Source of the DNA: Smallanthus sonchifolius
Taxonomy: Eukaryota; Streptophyta; Magnoliopsida; Asterales; Asteraceae
Length of the DNA: 64,000 nt
Direction of reading: 5' to 3'
Assembly (NCBI GenBank): GCA_023525975.1
Contig: CM042034.1
Span: 27,678,779-27,742,778 of the forward strand
Shown: in pieces, positions 12,392 to 23,792 of the stretch
Layout of the letters: each line of letters opens with the position of its first letter
Numbering within the stretch: the first letter of the stretch is position 1
Notes under the pieces: generated by a model
Told to the model about the DNA's origin: nothing
Databases searched by the model: none
Seen by the model: the letters and a program-made list of their open reading frames with translations, nothing else
Translations under genes and position numbers: made by a program

Positions 12392-13890
12392 CTATGTTAT
12401 GTCATTTACGAGATCCTTGAATCGCGTAGGTTCCAGGCCTTTCACATTCACAAGGTCCTTGAACAATAATAAACATTAGCTACACATTTATTTAAACGTT
12501 GAGAAATAACATAAACACAATAAAGTTGAATCATAATAAACATGAGCCCGAAACATCGGCTATAGCATTTGTGTACATACTGATCATTAGGGGCGGATTT
12601 ACATAGGCCCGAGGGGGTTAATCAGAACCCCCGAGTTTCGAAATTATAGTAGAAAGTTATATAGAAAACTGGGATGAACCTCTTAAAAAACTGGTGACCG
12701 ACTGATGGAGGAGCAGAGGATTGGATAGAAGAGTGAACTCATTGTCGGAGTTTTTTTCTGGCCAAAAGGAGTTAATGGCGAAGGTAGCTGTTGTTTAAGT
12801 GAAGAAGAAAAAGAGGAATGATTTTGTTTTAAATTTCTTTTGATAAATAAATGTGTGTTTAAAGTTTAGTGATGGGATTAATCAAATCAAACAGTAATAC
12901 TTGTAGTCTACTCTGTCTCTCTAAAATTATACAAACTTATTGGTTTTTATATAATTTTTCTTTTCCCTTTTTAACAACATAAAGTTAATATATAATAATA
13001 TTTTAGTTTTATTATTTTGCTACTTCGTTTAATTTATAAATAATATTTTTTTTAAAGATAATTATGTTGTTTCATATTAAAAAAAACATATTACTTTTAG
13101 TTTAAAGGTAAAATTAATTTACAACCATTCCAAAATATGTATTTTAAAGATAATTAATTTTTAAACGATTTCACCTTTTATTTATTTTCTAGTTTATGGA
13201 CTGTTTTATATTGACTTGTTTATTTGTTCTAGTATATAACATTCTTATTCGTTCTAGTATATTTTAAATTGGTTATAATTTTTTCTGATTCTAAAGTTCG
13301 GTTTAACCGGTACGGTTCTGAAAACATTGGGTAGAATGATATGTGTGGTGGGGAACAATTATAGCTAGTTTTTTTAATTCATAAAGTCCATTTTATCTAT
13401 ATTATGTGTTTTTTTAATTTCTAATAACGATTTTTTATTATTATATCGTATTTTTATTATGTGATAAACCTTATCTGACCCGAATAACTGAACCGAACCG
13501 AAATTTTTTATGTCCAGTCCTATGAAATTGGAGAATTTAAAACATAGTGAACACCCTGGAAATCCGCCACTACTAATCATTTAAGGATAAAACCATAACA
13601 AAAATCAATCTATTCACAAGCATAACATATTCATCCATACTATAGTTTACAAGTCTATATACATACACAGAATACATAAAAAAAAGTTAAAGGCTTACCT
13701 TGTATATGAAGCCTTTGCAAATATTATAAACCAAAAACTCATGCAAAAATCAATCTATTCACAACTATCTACCTGTAATTTCACGAAACCATCGGTTATC
13801 GGGAGTGCATGTAAAGTCCTCTCATAACTAGGAAAAACTCGTCCCCTAGCTAATACCAAATCGGGAAAGCTATCGTCGAATGGCCATTGA
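12392..13890 (-). pseudogene. Gene G, three 3' exons (copy 1), function unknown
   Basis: Three exons recovered by reading splice sites on the minus strand. The first is 13890-13773 (118 nt), after acceptor TTTGCAG and before donor GTAGAT. It encodes QWPFDDSFPDLVLARGRVF and continues to FVKLQ. The second is 13737-13699 (39 nt, FLVYNICKGFIYK), donor GTAAGC. The last is 12457-12392 (66 nt), running DLVNVKGLEP to NDIT and a TAG stop. The joins keep one frame (phase 0 twice). An AATAAA lies downstream near 12300. A Mutator-type element fills the last intron. The upstream exon is not in this copy, because the hAT element ahead of exon 1 is cut by the copia LTR and the duplication ends. I do not recognise the protein family. 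It is probably a truncated duplicate of 47410-57777. Confidence 0.5.
12589..13571. mobile_element. Mutator-type non-autonomous element in a gene G intron (copy 1)
   Basis: Termini AGGGGCGGAT and ATCCGCCACT (one mismatch as inverted repeats). Flanks are ACTGATCATT on the left and ACTAATCATT on the right, a 10-bp duplication with one change, which suits a MULE. It has no coding capacity. The allelic copy at 47606-48620 has identical flanks on both sides. Confidence 0.65.
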
Positions 13891-13914
13891 CTGCAAACAC
13901 AAACATATTTTAGT

Positions 13915-14401
13915 TATGGGTGTTAAAAAAATCCGAATCCGAAACCGAACCCGAATTATCCGAAATTCCGAATCCGAATTATCCGAATTATCGGATTCGG
14001 ATACTGATATTGAAAATTTTTGGATATTTCGGATATCCGAATATCCGAAATATTAAATTTAGTTATTTTTAATTATTTATTATAATTAAATATATATAGT
14101 ATAACACACAAAAACACTAATGGCCTATTTCTCCATTCTGCGTCTCCTTCTCGTGTACACAGCCACAGGCTCCCCCCTATGGATATTCAAATCTGCCGCA
14201 GCCTCCTCGCCACCCCCTGCCGACTGCTGCAGCGGCTTCCTGCTGACCATCGCAGCCACTCCCTTCCGTCCATGTAAGCCGCTTCCTGCCGACTGCCACA
14301 GCTGCAGTCGCTTGTGTCTTATGTTCTTCCACGAGACCATGGCGTCTGCAAGTTTCGTAAACCTAAGTAGATCTGATTTTGTGTTGTGTGTATGGAGGAC
14401 C
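13915..14401. mobile_element. hAT element, left half only (copy 1)
   Basis: Preceded by ATTTTAGT and starting TATGGGTGTTAAAAA, with GAATCCGAA/TTCGGAT subterminal repeats at 13930-14055. It matches 48966-49453. The right half is missing because copia LTR E is inserted at 14402 and the segment then ends. Overlapping frames on both strands (14120-14419 and 14125-14544) are GC-rich, low-complexity (Ala/Pro/Cys-rich) and extend into the copia LTR, so they are not accepted as genes. Confidence 0.65.
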
Positions 14402-15260
14402 TGTTGGAGTTTTTGTTGAAAATTGAGTATTTTCACTAAGTTGCAAAAACGACTTTTTGTCAATTTTGGACAGAAATAAATATATGTTAATAAGCTTAAC
14501 ATTCTTATTTCTTTCTGTTGTGTGAGACCTGCGTTAGGAAACAAAACATGTCCAAAACAGAGCTAAGATGAATAAGATATCAAAGCTCAAAGTTGGGTGT
14601 TTGAAGCTATCAAAATTCAGCATTTCAAATAGGGAAACTTGTCCCACATAGGAGGAGGAAGGAAACTTGGAGTGAATTATAAGTAAAGGCAGTCCACACT
14701 TTTTATAATCTAGTATCTCACACCACTTGACTAGTAACTCACATGCGCAAGTTGCCCGTTAATATTTTTTACGAGCTACGGGTGGGTCTCGGCGACCCGG
14801 GTATTCTTCTTTGACCATGTCAAAATTCAAAATAAATAAATTAAACGACATTGAATAGAATTAATGTCATTAAAAGGAGGGCATTGAAGACAATTCAATA
14901 TCATTTTAATTTTTGTTTGAAATCCTCTTTGGTGTCTCCACTATAAATAAGAGTGTTTGTGCAATACTCTAAACACCCCTCTCCAACACAAAAATTGTAT
15001 ACTTACATATAAAAGAAGAACTCCAAAACTCTCTTCTTTTTCCAAGGTATAATTTTAGGTTTAGAGTCTTTTCTAGCTGTACGAACAACTTCGGCCGTTA
15101 TACCCTGGGAAACATTCGAGTTCTCTTGGGAGACTCGGAATTTGTTTTAAGGGATCCGTGTTAAACACGAAGCCTCGGTCACGAAATTAGTATTCGTTTT
15201 TATTTTTGTACTTTTCTTTATTTCTTTTATAAAAGTATTGTAATTTATTGCTTTCTTTGA
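14402..15260 (+). mobile_element. Copia E-type LTR, truncated (copy 1)
   Basis: Starts TGTTGGAGTTTTTGTTG at the same base of the hAT element as in copy 2 (preceded by GGACC here, GGATC there). It follows the intact LTR at 56150-57144 rather than the rearranged one at 49454. It breaks at about 15260 in TTTCTTTGAT, where a GAT shared with the 2.3-kb unit marks the joint. Confidence 0.8.
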
Positions 15261-15905
15261 TAATTCAACTAAGAATATGAAATTAAGCACAAAAACTGTC
15301 ATATAATCACACACTCATCAATACACGGGTTAGAAATCCTAGTTTTAGATAAAGTCAAATAAGTGAGTGATTATTTGGAAATCCGTACAAACTTAGAGCA
15401 CCGCATGTTTAGTTTGCCATCCGGTCATATGTGGCAAAAACAAATGGACACACAAACGTTGGAGGAGGGTAGTTCGGTTTTGTGTGTTCGGATAGAAATC
15501 CAAACGCCTGGAAACGAGTTTAGTCCCCCCCCCCCCCAATCTCTCACACACAATCATTCTTAATATTTTTTTTATATAAAAAAGTGGGTATTTGAAAAAG
15601 GATTTAGTGTTGAAGTAAAAATGAGTCTTTTTTTAAGAATAAGTGGAAATCTTATTTGCCGGCTGATGTGGCGTGTTTGTTTATGTTTTTCCCGTCCACC
15701 ATTGGATGGTATTACAATGGATCAAGAGTATCAACATCAAGATTGATTTTATTTCTTCTGGTGGAGTGGTAGCCCCATGACTTTTCAAATGAAAGGTCAT
15801 CGGTTTGTGTCTCGCTTAAGACAAATTGTTTCAGGTTGAGCCAGAGAGTTTTTCCGGTTGTGAATTTCCTCTTAGGTGAGATATATACATACCTACATAC
15901 ATACA
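15259..15905. repeat. 2.3-kb unit, copy 3 (right-hand ~0.65 kb only)
   Basis: Matches 4562-5205 closely, including the right end with the SINE. The left part of the unit is absent. It and the end of copy 2 therefore bracket 5206-15258 as direct repeats. Confidence 0.8.
15752..15905 (+). mobile_element. tRNA-derived SINE, second copy
   Basis: Same SINE as at 5040-5205: GGTGGAGTGGTAGCC (A-box region), GGTTTGTGTCTCGC (B box, one more mismatch) and an ACATAC-repeat tail. Frames on the opposite strand are shadows. Confidence 0.55.
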
Positions 15906-18288
15906 TGCATATTTTAACATGCATGCATGCATATATCTAACGGCGAAAACACATGTCAAATTACTTCTAGCTAATCCCTACATACTTACATATATATATA
16001 TATATATATATATAGAAAAAGGATAATGTGTAAACCTATTTTAATTGTGTAAACCAAAAAATCAATTTTAAGCTAATAGTTTAATTTCAACTTATAATAA
16101 TTAGTGGATGAGATTAATTCTAACATTTTTTTTATAAATGAGTGGCTGAGATTGTTCAAGGAGTATAAGAGTAATTATGTTTATTTTTTTTAATTAGTTT
16201 TTTGAAACTAATTCCCCCTCTTTCTTTAGACTTTAATAACTTTTTTATACATTTTTATTTTTTAAACAAAATATACCTTAAAATTAAGAATTTTTTTATC
16301 TTAAATTCGGTTATAGTCTCGAAATTTTTTCTAATATTTTTTTTACGTTTTTTTATTACATATATGTAACAAAAACTTACATATATGTAATATAAACATA
16401 AATGTAAGTGTTCAAACTTTTCCTCTATTTTTTTTAAAAATCCCCATCATTTTTAGAACACAAACAACTTTTTATACAATATTATTTTCTATAAAAAAAT
16501 ACAACATTAAATATAACATTTTTTATCTTTAATTCGAGTATAGTTTTTTTATAGATTGACTATTTAAATTTAAGATTGGCTATTTAAATTGTTCTATTTA
16601 TATTTTTGATCCAGCTTTTTTTTTACACATAATATGAATATACATGATATTGTTTATCCAAAAACCATAAACCACGAGATCAATTATAGTTCAATTTATA
16701 TAAACGACTTTATTCAATAACGTTTTTTGTCTTGATGTTTTTTTATTTTTATGTATGAAAATTAGTTGTAAGTTAACATTTATATGTAATATTTTTATAG
16801 AAACTTTTAATAGCAAGTTACATTTTGTTCTATTACGTATATGTAATACAATATTATATATATGTACTGTGAGACTACATTATCTACATGTATGTAACAA
16901 TAAGACATTACATATGTGTAATATGATATTACATATATGCTTGTTTTCTTAAAAATGCATAATTTTTTTTTTAAAGAAAACTAATATATATTAACTAAAT
17001 TGTTTTTTTTAAGAAAAACTAATATATTAACTAATTTGTTTTTTTTTAAGAAAACTAAAAATCGAATTAAAAATCACTAATTATAAAATATTTTTATTTT
17101 TTTAAAGAAAACTAAAAGCTAAAAATTAATTTGCTAAGAAAACAACATTATACAAAAAATTTATTAAAGTTAAAAGAAAATTGGGTGAAGTTAGTTTAAA
17201 GAAAACTAATTAGATTAACACATAGTTATGAGTTTTTTAACGAAAATAAATTAATTTAGTTTTTAAATAAACAAAGTTATGAATTTTTTTATTTCTTTAA
17301 TGAACTAATTTCTGTTTTTGGTTTTTTTATGAATAAGTTAGATTAACACATTTATATCTGGGTTTTTGATAAAAAGCTATCAATGTTCTAAAAAATGAGA
17401 ATTTAAAAAAAAATGAGATATAGTTGGAACAAATATATTTATGTTTATATTATATGTACGTAACTGTTCGTTACATACATGTAAGTAATTGATGTTCAAA
17501 AAAATTTTGCAAGATTATAATCGAATTAAAGATAAAAAAATATATTTAATGGTGTAGTTTTTATAAAAAAATAATGTTTTATAAAAAAAGTTATTAAGAA
17601 ATCTAATTAAGAACCGGACGACGTAATAAATAATATAAAAATACTCGTATTTTGAATGAACAAAATTTTGGGTTTTGGTTTTTTTGTATGAACAAGTTAG
17701 ATTAACACATTTATATCCAAGTTTTTGATAAAAAGTTGTTTAAGTACTAAAAAGGGATTTTTTTTTTTAAAAAGATAAATTTGAAACAACTACATTTATG
17801 TTTATATTTACATGTATGTAACTGTTCGTTACATATATGTAAAAACTGAAGTTTAAGCTTGGTGTTCAGGAAATGCAAGTCTGGTAAAAATTTTATTTAT
17901 ATTTTTTCAATGATTGCCTCCTTCAGATGCTAAATATTTTAAGTGTTGAACTGTCATGATAACTTGCACAAGTATGTAAAAAAATTGAAAATATTTGTGT
18001 AATAGTATATATACAGGTAAAAAACAGAATAGAATAATAAGGTGGTGGTTGAACTTTTGGAGACCTTGTAGCCGCTAATGGCAGGATGGGCGCAAAAGCT
18101 TTTAATGGTCTGACCGTTACTAACCCCATCTTAAAGTTCAATGCTGTTTTTGTAATAATTTCCTTCGGTCTATAATTCTTCAGATAATTTTTAGTCTTAT
18201 GCTAAATATTTTTAAGTTTTATTTTAAGGTTATTTTAAAGATTCTGTAAAGATGTTTTAAAGCATCTGTAAAGATGGTAATTAAAGTG
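15906..18288. other. AT-rich non-coding stretch with palindromic TTACATATATGTAA motifs
   Basis: Very AT-rich, with a (TA)n tract at about 15988-16012 and long A and T runs. Copies of the palindrome TTACATRTATGTAA or its halves recur near 16355-16410, 16835-16940, 17450-17490 and 17810-17845. A block of about 180 bp at 17300-17485 is repeated with changes at 17668-17843. It looks like a non-autonomous DNA element with subterminal repeats, but I could not fix its termini. The minus-strand frame 17923-18141 resembles no family I know. Confidence 0.4.
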
Positions 18289-18326
<38 letters not shown>

Positions 18327-18327
18327 C
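18289..18327. repeat. (TA)n(GA)n microsatellite
   Basis: About 8 TA followed by about 10 GA dinucleotides. Confidence 0.9.
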
Positions 18328-18423
18328 ACTAATTCATACATATCTATATTTGTATTCACATGATGCCTCAAAACATGAGTGCCAAAAAAGATCCTTCTTG
18401 TGGACATTGAAAATGTCAACCTG

Positions 18424-18436
18424 ATGTATATATATG
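18424..18436 (+). promoter_or_regulatory. Possible TATA box of the small peptide gene
   Basis: TGTATATATATGG lies about 195 bp before the first ATG of the peptide gene. No other core promoter element stands out, and in AT-rich DNA this match is weak evidence. Confidence 0.25.
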
Positions 18437-18623
18437 GTTAGGTTCTATTTACGTAAGACATAAAATTGTTAATTAAAATTTTGGTAGAATTTCAAACCAA
18501 CCATTCCCTTTGTTTATTATTTCCTTATTTTCTACGGAAGGACTTAAGGTGACAATTATAATATTATCATCTTTAATCTTTTATACATCAAATAATCAAA
18601 ACACCAACAATAAAACACAGTTT

Positions 18624-19340
18624 ATGATGATGAAGTTCGGTGGCGTTACTTTCTTCTTGGTTGTTCTTTTTACCCTTGTCCTGATTTCTTCACAAGCAAG
18701 AAACCTTCAAAGCTCTCCATCAACCCAAATTAATAATCCACCTGGTATTATTCTTTAACTGACTTAATGTATATTCTATATTTTTGTGAGAATGCTTTTT
18801 AAGGTGAGAAGATACCCCAACTTCAAAAAACATTCTTGTTAATCAGAAGAGTTTGTTGGTGACATATTTTATAAATTAGTTTCTGGTTTATTTCCGTAGT
18901 GTACAGTTTTGGTCTCGAGTGGCTCTACAGTGCAAGCAATTAAAACAACCGCTTTATGCTCTCAAATTTGAAGGGCCCCAAAAATTGAAAAACTACTTTA
19001 ATTTGTATTCTCAACTTTTGTGTTTTCAGAGAGAAATGATAATTTCATAACTTTTATGTCAACATTATACGTTTTGACGTCCATTAAATTACATTTTAAA
19101 TTTTTTATATATTTATAAAACTTTCACAGAATGCCTCAGTTTCAACGTTCGCTCACAAAATATGTTGAGCCAGGCCTGTTTGGTCTCATATCAATGAACA
19201 TATGTGTGTTATGTTTCGGTGTATATTAGTTTCTTTTATGTCTAGTTTATGCAGAACCCATGAATAAAACAAAAGGAAAGGTCGTTGGAGAGGGGCAGCC
19301 TAGTCCGCCTAGTCGGGGCGGTTGTTGGAAGTGCTGGTAG
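18624..19340 (+). CDS. Small secreted peptide precursor, two exons, family unknown
   Basis: Exon 1, 18624-18744, opens with three tandem ATGs followed by a classic secretion signal: K4, hydrophobic residues about 8-21, likely cleavage after SSQA (residue 25). It ends one base into a codon at donor G|GTATTA. Exon 2, 19255-19340, follows acceptor TTATGCAG and keeps the frame. The C-terminus is GEGQPSPPSRGGCWKCW, then TAG. The product would be 68 aa. A second acceptor 9 bp upstream (GTCTAG, exon from 19246) is also in frame and would add three residues. The order (signal peptide, variable middle, short Pro/Gly/Cys-containing tail) is typical of plant secreted peptide hormones or defence peptides, but I recognise no family. 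Upstream ATG 18510 would bury the signal peptide, so I prefer 18624. The intron (18745-19254) has no recognised transposon. The splice model is inference; without the intron, exon 1 stops at 18758. Confidence 0.5.
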
Positions 19341-19756
19341 GAACACGCAGTCACGGTAGCATGTAGATCATATGGTTGTGTTGCATAGGGAGGACAGATG
19401 GTTGGACTGATTCTTCTAAGCAACTATGATAATAAGTTGTTTGTGTGGTATGTAGTTTAATCATGAAATTTTTGTAATCATATAAGACTTGCAATTATAT
19501 TAGGTTTGTGCATGTAGATGGAGTCTTGAAGTTCATTCTACTTCTTAATATTCATCTTTTCTTATGAGTCTAATACACTAAATACGCATCCCACTTCAAA
19601 ATGTTATTAATTTGTAAGTATCTAGTAAAGCATGGCAAGATACAATACTGGTTGCTCTTGGGGTGGACTGTCGTAGATGTTTTAGAATATCTACAAAAAA
19701 TATATTTACAAAAGATCTAGGGATTTCCGTATCTCCGATTTGCCATGTCCTTGGAA
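19341..19756. other. Flank of the peptide gene; no feature seen
   Basis: Probable 3' untranslated and intergenic sequence, with AATAAG-like motifs near 19420 but no canonical AATAAA in a clear position. Nothing else is recognisable up to the gene G fragment. Confidence 0.3.
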
Positions 19757-20113
19757 GCTTCGGTCACCTCGGGTGCTTATTCGTGAAATGTTTTTACATT
19801 AGCATACGCTAAGTACACCGCTTTGTCACTTCAAAACTATTTCTTTTATTATGGGACTCATTGGGTCTCGGAACAACTTAGGTCCCTTAATTCGTTCTCT
19901 AATCACCACAGGCCCCCATAACATTTCAGACATGCCTATGTTATGTCATTTATGAGATCCTTGAATCGCATAGATTCCAGGCCTTTTACATTCACAAGGT
20001 CCTTGAACAATAATAAACATCAGCTACACATTTATTTAAACGTTGGGAAATAACATAAACACAATAAAGTTGAATCATAATAAACATGAGCCCGAAACAT
20101 CGGCTATAGCATT
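19757..20113 (-). pseudogene. Gene G, last exon and 3' flank, third copy
   Basis: Matches 12216-12568 and 47234-47586. The last exon is 20001-19936 (66 nt, DLVNVKGLES to NDIT, TAG), with acceptor TTGTTCAAG before it and AATAAA downstream near 19850. Relative to copy 1 it has P-to-S, T-to-M and V-to-I type changes but no frameshift. The intron upstream is cut after AGCATT by the R2 LTR at 20114, so the rest of the gene is lost here. Confidence 0.5.
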
Positions 20114-20498
20114 TGTTGATCAATGGAAAACAATAAAGTAAACATATCCAATAAGCTAACCGCATAGATAGGGAAGACGTCATAATCCATAGGAAGATCG
20201 GGTTCCCGTTTAGGGTGTACGGTTAGGATGACTAAGGTGAATTCGTAAGAACTCACGGTTATGGAAGAGAGAGGGACGAATTAGGTGTTGGTAGTTGATT
20301 CATTCATTGATTGATTAGTCAATTTCCTATAATAATCTCTCTATAAATATGTACACCCATGGGGAAACCCATTAATGACCCATTAAGAGTAATTAGGCCC
20401 ATCAACTAATTACTAGTCATAGGTTAATAATAAAACATTTGATCATTTAATAATAAGATAAATGATTATGAGAGCCACATAATAAATCGTGTATTACA
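20114..20498 (-). mobile_element. R2 LTR, left (3' LTR in minus orientation)
   Basis: Plus-strand ends TGTTGATCAATGG and CGTGTATTACA, 385 bp. It is followed by TTCTCCCACTTGGC, the reverse complement of a polypurine tract, which shows the element reads on the minus strand. Its left flank (GCATT) does not match the right flank of the partner LTR (TCAGT), so there is no target duplication. Confidence 0.8.
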
Positions 20499-20584
20499 TT
20501 CTCCCACTTGGCTGAGTAATCATTTATTATGAGCATTAGTAAGTCTGCGCAGATTTAATACTCATTTTAGTTTTAAACCAAAAT
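20499..20584 (-). mobile_element. R2 internal sequence, 3' end, interrupted by element B
   Basis: Polypurine tract (20499-20512) and about 70 bp of internal sequence. It stops at AAAAT (20580-20584), the target duplication of element B, and resumes at 41661 with AAAATTGTAGCAG. Confidence 0.8.
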
Positions 20585-21880
20585 TGTCGCACCCCAACCG
20601 ACGGCGGAATCATCGGGGCGGGACATGTAGACTTTTCATGAGCACAAGGTTGACTAGAGTGAAATATATTAATCATTCAAATTCATTTCAAGTATTCAAG
20701 ACAAAACCAAATCAAACCAAGTACATAAAATGAAATACATAATCCTTTATTAAAAATTATTTAGATCCAAAACTTATGTGTAGCAAGTCTTGATCAAAAT
20801 CACACATTAGTATCTGAAACATGAATAAAATAAGGTCAACTAAAAAGTTGGTGAGCATACACAGGTTTGTACATAGATAGCATATAGATTGTAATGAAAA
20901 ATCCTTACATAACATGATAAAATAAGGCATTTACGGAGAGCAGCTATTGTGTAACCATGTACAATCAAACCTTTGTAACTAGCATGCAAAATTGTGTTGT
21001 CGGTAACAATAACCCCAATCTGGGTGGGTTTGTCAGACTCAATAGATCTATCATTGTTTACCGTCGGCTTGAATAGTTAATGATTGCACATAAATTGCAC
21101 ACAAAAGTTAGCACAACTAGCACTCAGGCATAAAGCTGAAATTGCACATATGAATGTAAAGAGGATTTGTATTTGTGTAGTTTGTGTAAATGTAAGCAAT
21201 AGTTTGTATAATGTTCATGTTCCACCCCAAAAAGTGTAAAAGAGTAAAAAGGGCTATGTAATACTCACTTGATTTGAAGGCGTAGCTAACTCGAGATACT
21301 AAATAGTAATATGATCCTTGTAATGCGCAACGTTAACCTAGTGTGGAATGTATATTGGATTAATAGTGTGCACAATAGTCCATGTCTAAGTCTAGGGTTG
21401 AATTGGTTGTGTGTATAAAGCTTGTGGTTTGTACTTGAAAGGTATTGTATAAAATGAAAGATTTGAAATGGATATATTTTAGACATTTTACTCAAGGTTT
21501 GTGTTCAAATAACTAAATTGATAAATTACAAAATTATTATTTATTCACTTAGTTATAAAAATAATATAGGTATTAGGGGTAATTATGTATAACCTAAATA
21601 AATAATTTTTGTTTAAATGTAAATTAAATAAATAATTGTTACCTTATTTATTTATTTATAAAATATGTAACTTAGTAATTTAGTTATAAAAATGTATCGG
21701 ACGTTTTATATTAAATATAGATTTCTTTACTTTATAAACATGTGTAAATAATATTTAAGTGTAATGTTTAACAATAGTATACTTTTAATTTTATAAGTTT
21801 TAAATAAATAATTTCTATTTATTTTAAACTAGAAATTTGATCTTTTTAAATAAAATTAATATAAATCTTTATAAAATCAA

Positions 21881-22432
21881 TTATTTTTAGGATTATTGTA
21901 TTTTAATAATCCCACCTTTTACCAATTGGCCGATAATAATCCCAACTGAGAATATTCTTACCACCGGTCCCTACTTTCAAACTATTTTTTTACATTGGAC
22001 TCCTCGTTAAAAAACTTAACGCCGTTAGAGTTTATATGACATGGACATCTGCAAACCGCCGGAAAGTCGAGCCAAGCTAGCAATGGTCTCGTGTTGGCTT
22101 TTGAAATTGGCTTTGGTGGTGTTTAACTGGTCTCGTTAAACACCACCGTTTTCTCTGTTTGGACTTTCCGGACCCACGAGACCAGTTAAACACCACCAGA
22201 GCCAATTTCAAAAGCCACCACGAGACCACTGCTAGCTTGGCTCGACTTTCCGGCGGTTTGCAGATGTCCACGTCATATAAACTCTAACGGCGTTAAGTTT
22301 TTTTAACGGGGGGTCCAATGTAAAAAAATAGTTTGAAAGTAGGGACCAGTGGTAAGAATATTCTCAGTTGGGATTATTATCGGCCAATTGGTAAAAGGTG
22401 GGATTATTAAAATCCAATAATCCTTATTTTTA
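21881..22432. mobile_element. Foldback MITE, Mutator-type, in LTR of B (copy 1)
   Basis: 534 bp, GGATTATTG to CAATAATCC (21890-22423), almost entirely two long inverted arms around a short loop. Flanked by TTATTTTTA twice (21881-21889, 22424-22432). The partner LTR of B has the empty site with a single TTATTTTTA near 40377, so the 9-bp duplication and both ends are certain. A 9-bp duplication indicates the Mutator superfamily. The antisense frame 22077-22271 is a shadow of the arm. Confidence 0.92.
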
Positions 22433-22498
22433 TTTAAAAATCCATTTGGAATGCTTATTGATTTTAGAATATAAAAGTAATTATTCTGTCAAGATTTT

Positions 22499-23520
22499 CT
22501 CACACACACGACCGTGCCTGGGACAGGGCATGATCGTGCTAGAACCACGGGCGCGACCGTGCTAGTCAGGGACGCGACCGTGTTGACGTGCTAGTCAGGG
22601 ACGCGACCGTGTTGACCAAACAGGAGGCATAATTAGGCTGATCACTAGGCACCATCGTGTCTGGGCCAGGCACGACCGTGTCTAGGGTTTTGAGGCACGA
22701 CCTAGTCTAGTCGAGAGGCATGGAAGGGTCTGAGTGTGTGAGGCACGACCGCGCTATTATTAGCACGACCGTGTCTCATGAAGCACGACCGCGCTAGGAG
22801 ACTAGCGCGACCGTGTCTGTTCCAAAACAGGAACGAATTTCTTAAATCTTATATTGTTAATGTTGGATTTCATAGGGCTTTCGTGTGTAGGGTTATTACG
22901 AGTCTATTGAAATATATTAATTGTATTTAAAACGTGTTCAAAGCGGGGTTCGATTAAACCATTTTAGAATGAACCCTAGATTCGGGTCCGTGTTAAATTG
23001 GATATTGTAAGCCCAAATTAGGTTAGGGCTTTTGATCTATAGGCTAAAACAAAAGTGTTTCAATTACCCGGAAGGATGGTGAATCGATAGAGTGTGGTAG
23101 GAACTTGTTCCGGCAACGACGGTTTGATCTCCGGTGCCTTTTGCTGCAACTCCGGCTGACTCAGTGTTGCCGGAAGCTTCAGAGAGGATTGATAGTATGT
23201 TGGCTTGGGAGAATCGTAATCAAAATGGTTGATTCGTTGGTCTTGTGAGAGGATTGGACGGTTATGAGTTGAATCGTTGCATTTGAGTTTATTTGTTGTA
23301 AATACAATGATTAAACGACTTAATTTTGTTCGTTAATAGTAGAAACGTGTGGAGCGGTTACGAAATCGAACGTCTCTGTGATTAAAGGCTGCATTTACGT
23401 TTCAACTGACGAGAGGCGCGACCATGCCCATATGAGGCGCGACCGTGCCAAGGCACCGGGCGCAACCGTTCCAAAGCAAGGCGCGCGACCGTGCCAGAAC
23501 GAGGCGCGACCGTGCCTATT
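22499..23520. repeat. Interspersed GCGCGACCGTG motif clusters in LTR B
   Basis: About 12 copies of a motif close to GGCRCGACCGTGYC at 22499-22820, and 5 more at 23400-23520. They are spaced irregularly (about 15-45 bp) and GC-rich in AT-rich surroundings. The core CACGACCGTG is nearly self-complementary. One about 30-bp stretch (CTAGTCAGGGACGCGACCGT) is doubled here but single in the partner LTR (40443-40740 and 41330-41420). Confidence 0.8.
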
Positions 23521-23792
23521 AGGGTTTATGGTTATTTATTTATAAAATCAGTCCTTGCAAATTTCAGTATTGACATATTTGTATAAATATGGACTTATGT
23601 AGAGTTTAATAGGATATACTCGTGTAAAATTTGTGGATTTGTATTGAAACATAGTATTTAATTGTTGGTACGAATAGAACAAGTCAGTGTACTAGAATTT
23701 GGTTTGAAATGTATCACATTAAACTGAAATATAGATAATAAAAATCAGAAATGTTACAGTATCCCCATGTTGAGGGAATTTCGTCCCGAAAT

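Larger units (their letters stand above)
9587..15260. repeat. Segmental duplication, copy 1
   Basis: About 5.6 kb that aligns collinearly with 44754 onward. Shared parts are R2 internal sequence, R2 LTR, gene G last exon, a Mutator-type element, two more gene G exons, the hAT left half and the E-type copia LTR. Differences include a 16-C versus 7-C run (10748 versus 45892), an extra repeat array inside the LTR here, and single-base indels. It ends inside the copia LTR at about 15260, where it joins the third copy of the 2.3-kb unit. Confidence 0.85.
20585..23758 (-). mobile_element. Element B, left LTR (3' LTR)
   Basis: Plus-strand ends TGTCGCACCCCAACC and CAGAAATGTTACA. About 2.63 kb without the inserted foldback element. 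It carries two clusters of GCGCGACCGTG motifs (22499-22820 and 23400-23520) and short AT-rich duplications. No tRNA-like block was found in this family. Confidence 0.9.

Noticed and set aside
14125..14544. 139-aa minus-strand ORF (and 162-aa counterpart at 49177-49665)
   Set aside because: Spans the boundary between a hAT element and a copia LTR, with low-complexity composition; chance open frame.
17923..18141. 72-aa minus-strand frame as a secreted or membrane protein
   Set aside because: Hydrophobic part comes from AT-rich sequence, with no recognisable domain, signal or splice partner.
19757..20113. Extended LTR of R2
   Set aside because: This block lies outside the LTR at both ends of R2; primer site and polypurine tract fix the LTR borders, and the block contains a coding exon and poly(A) signal of gene G.
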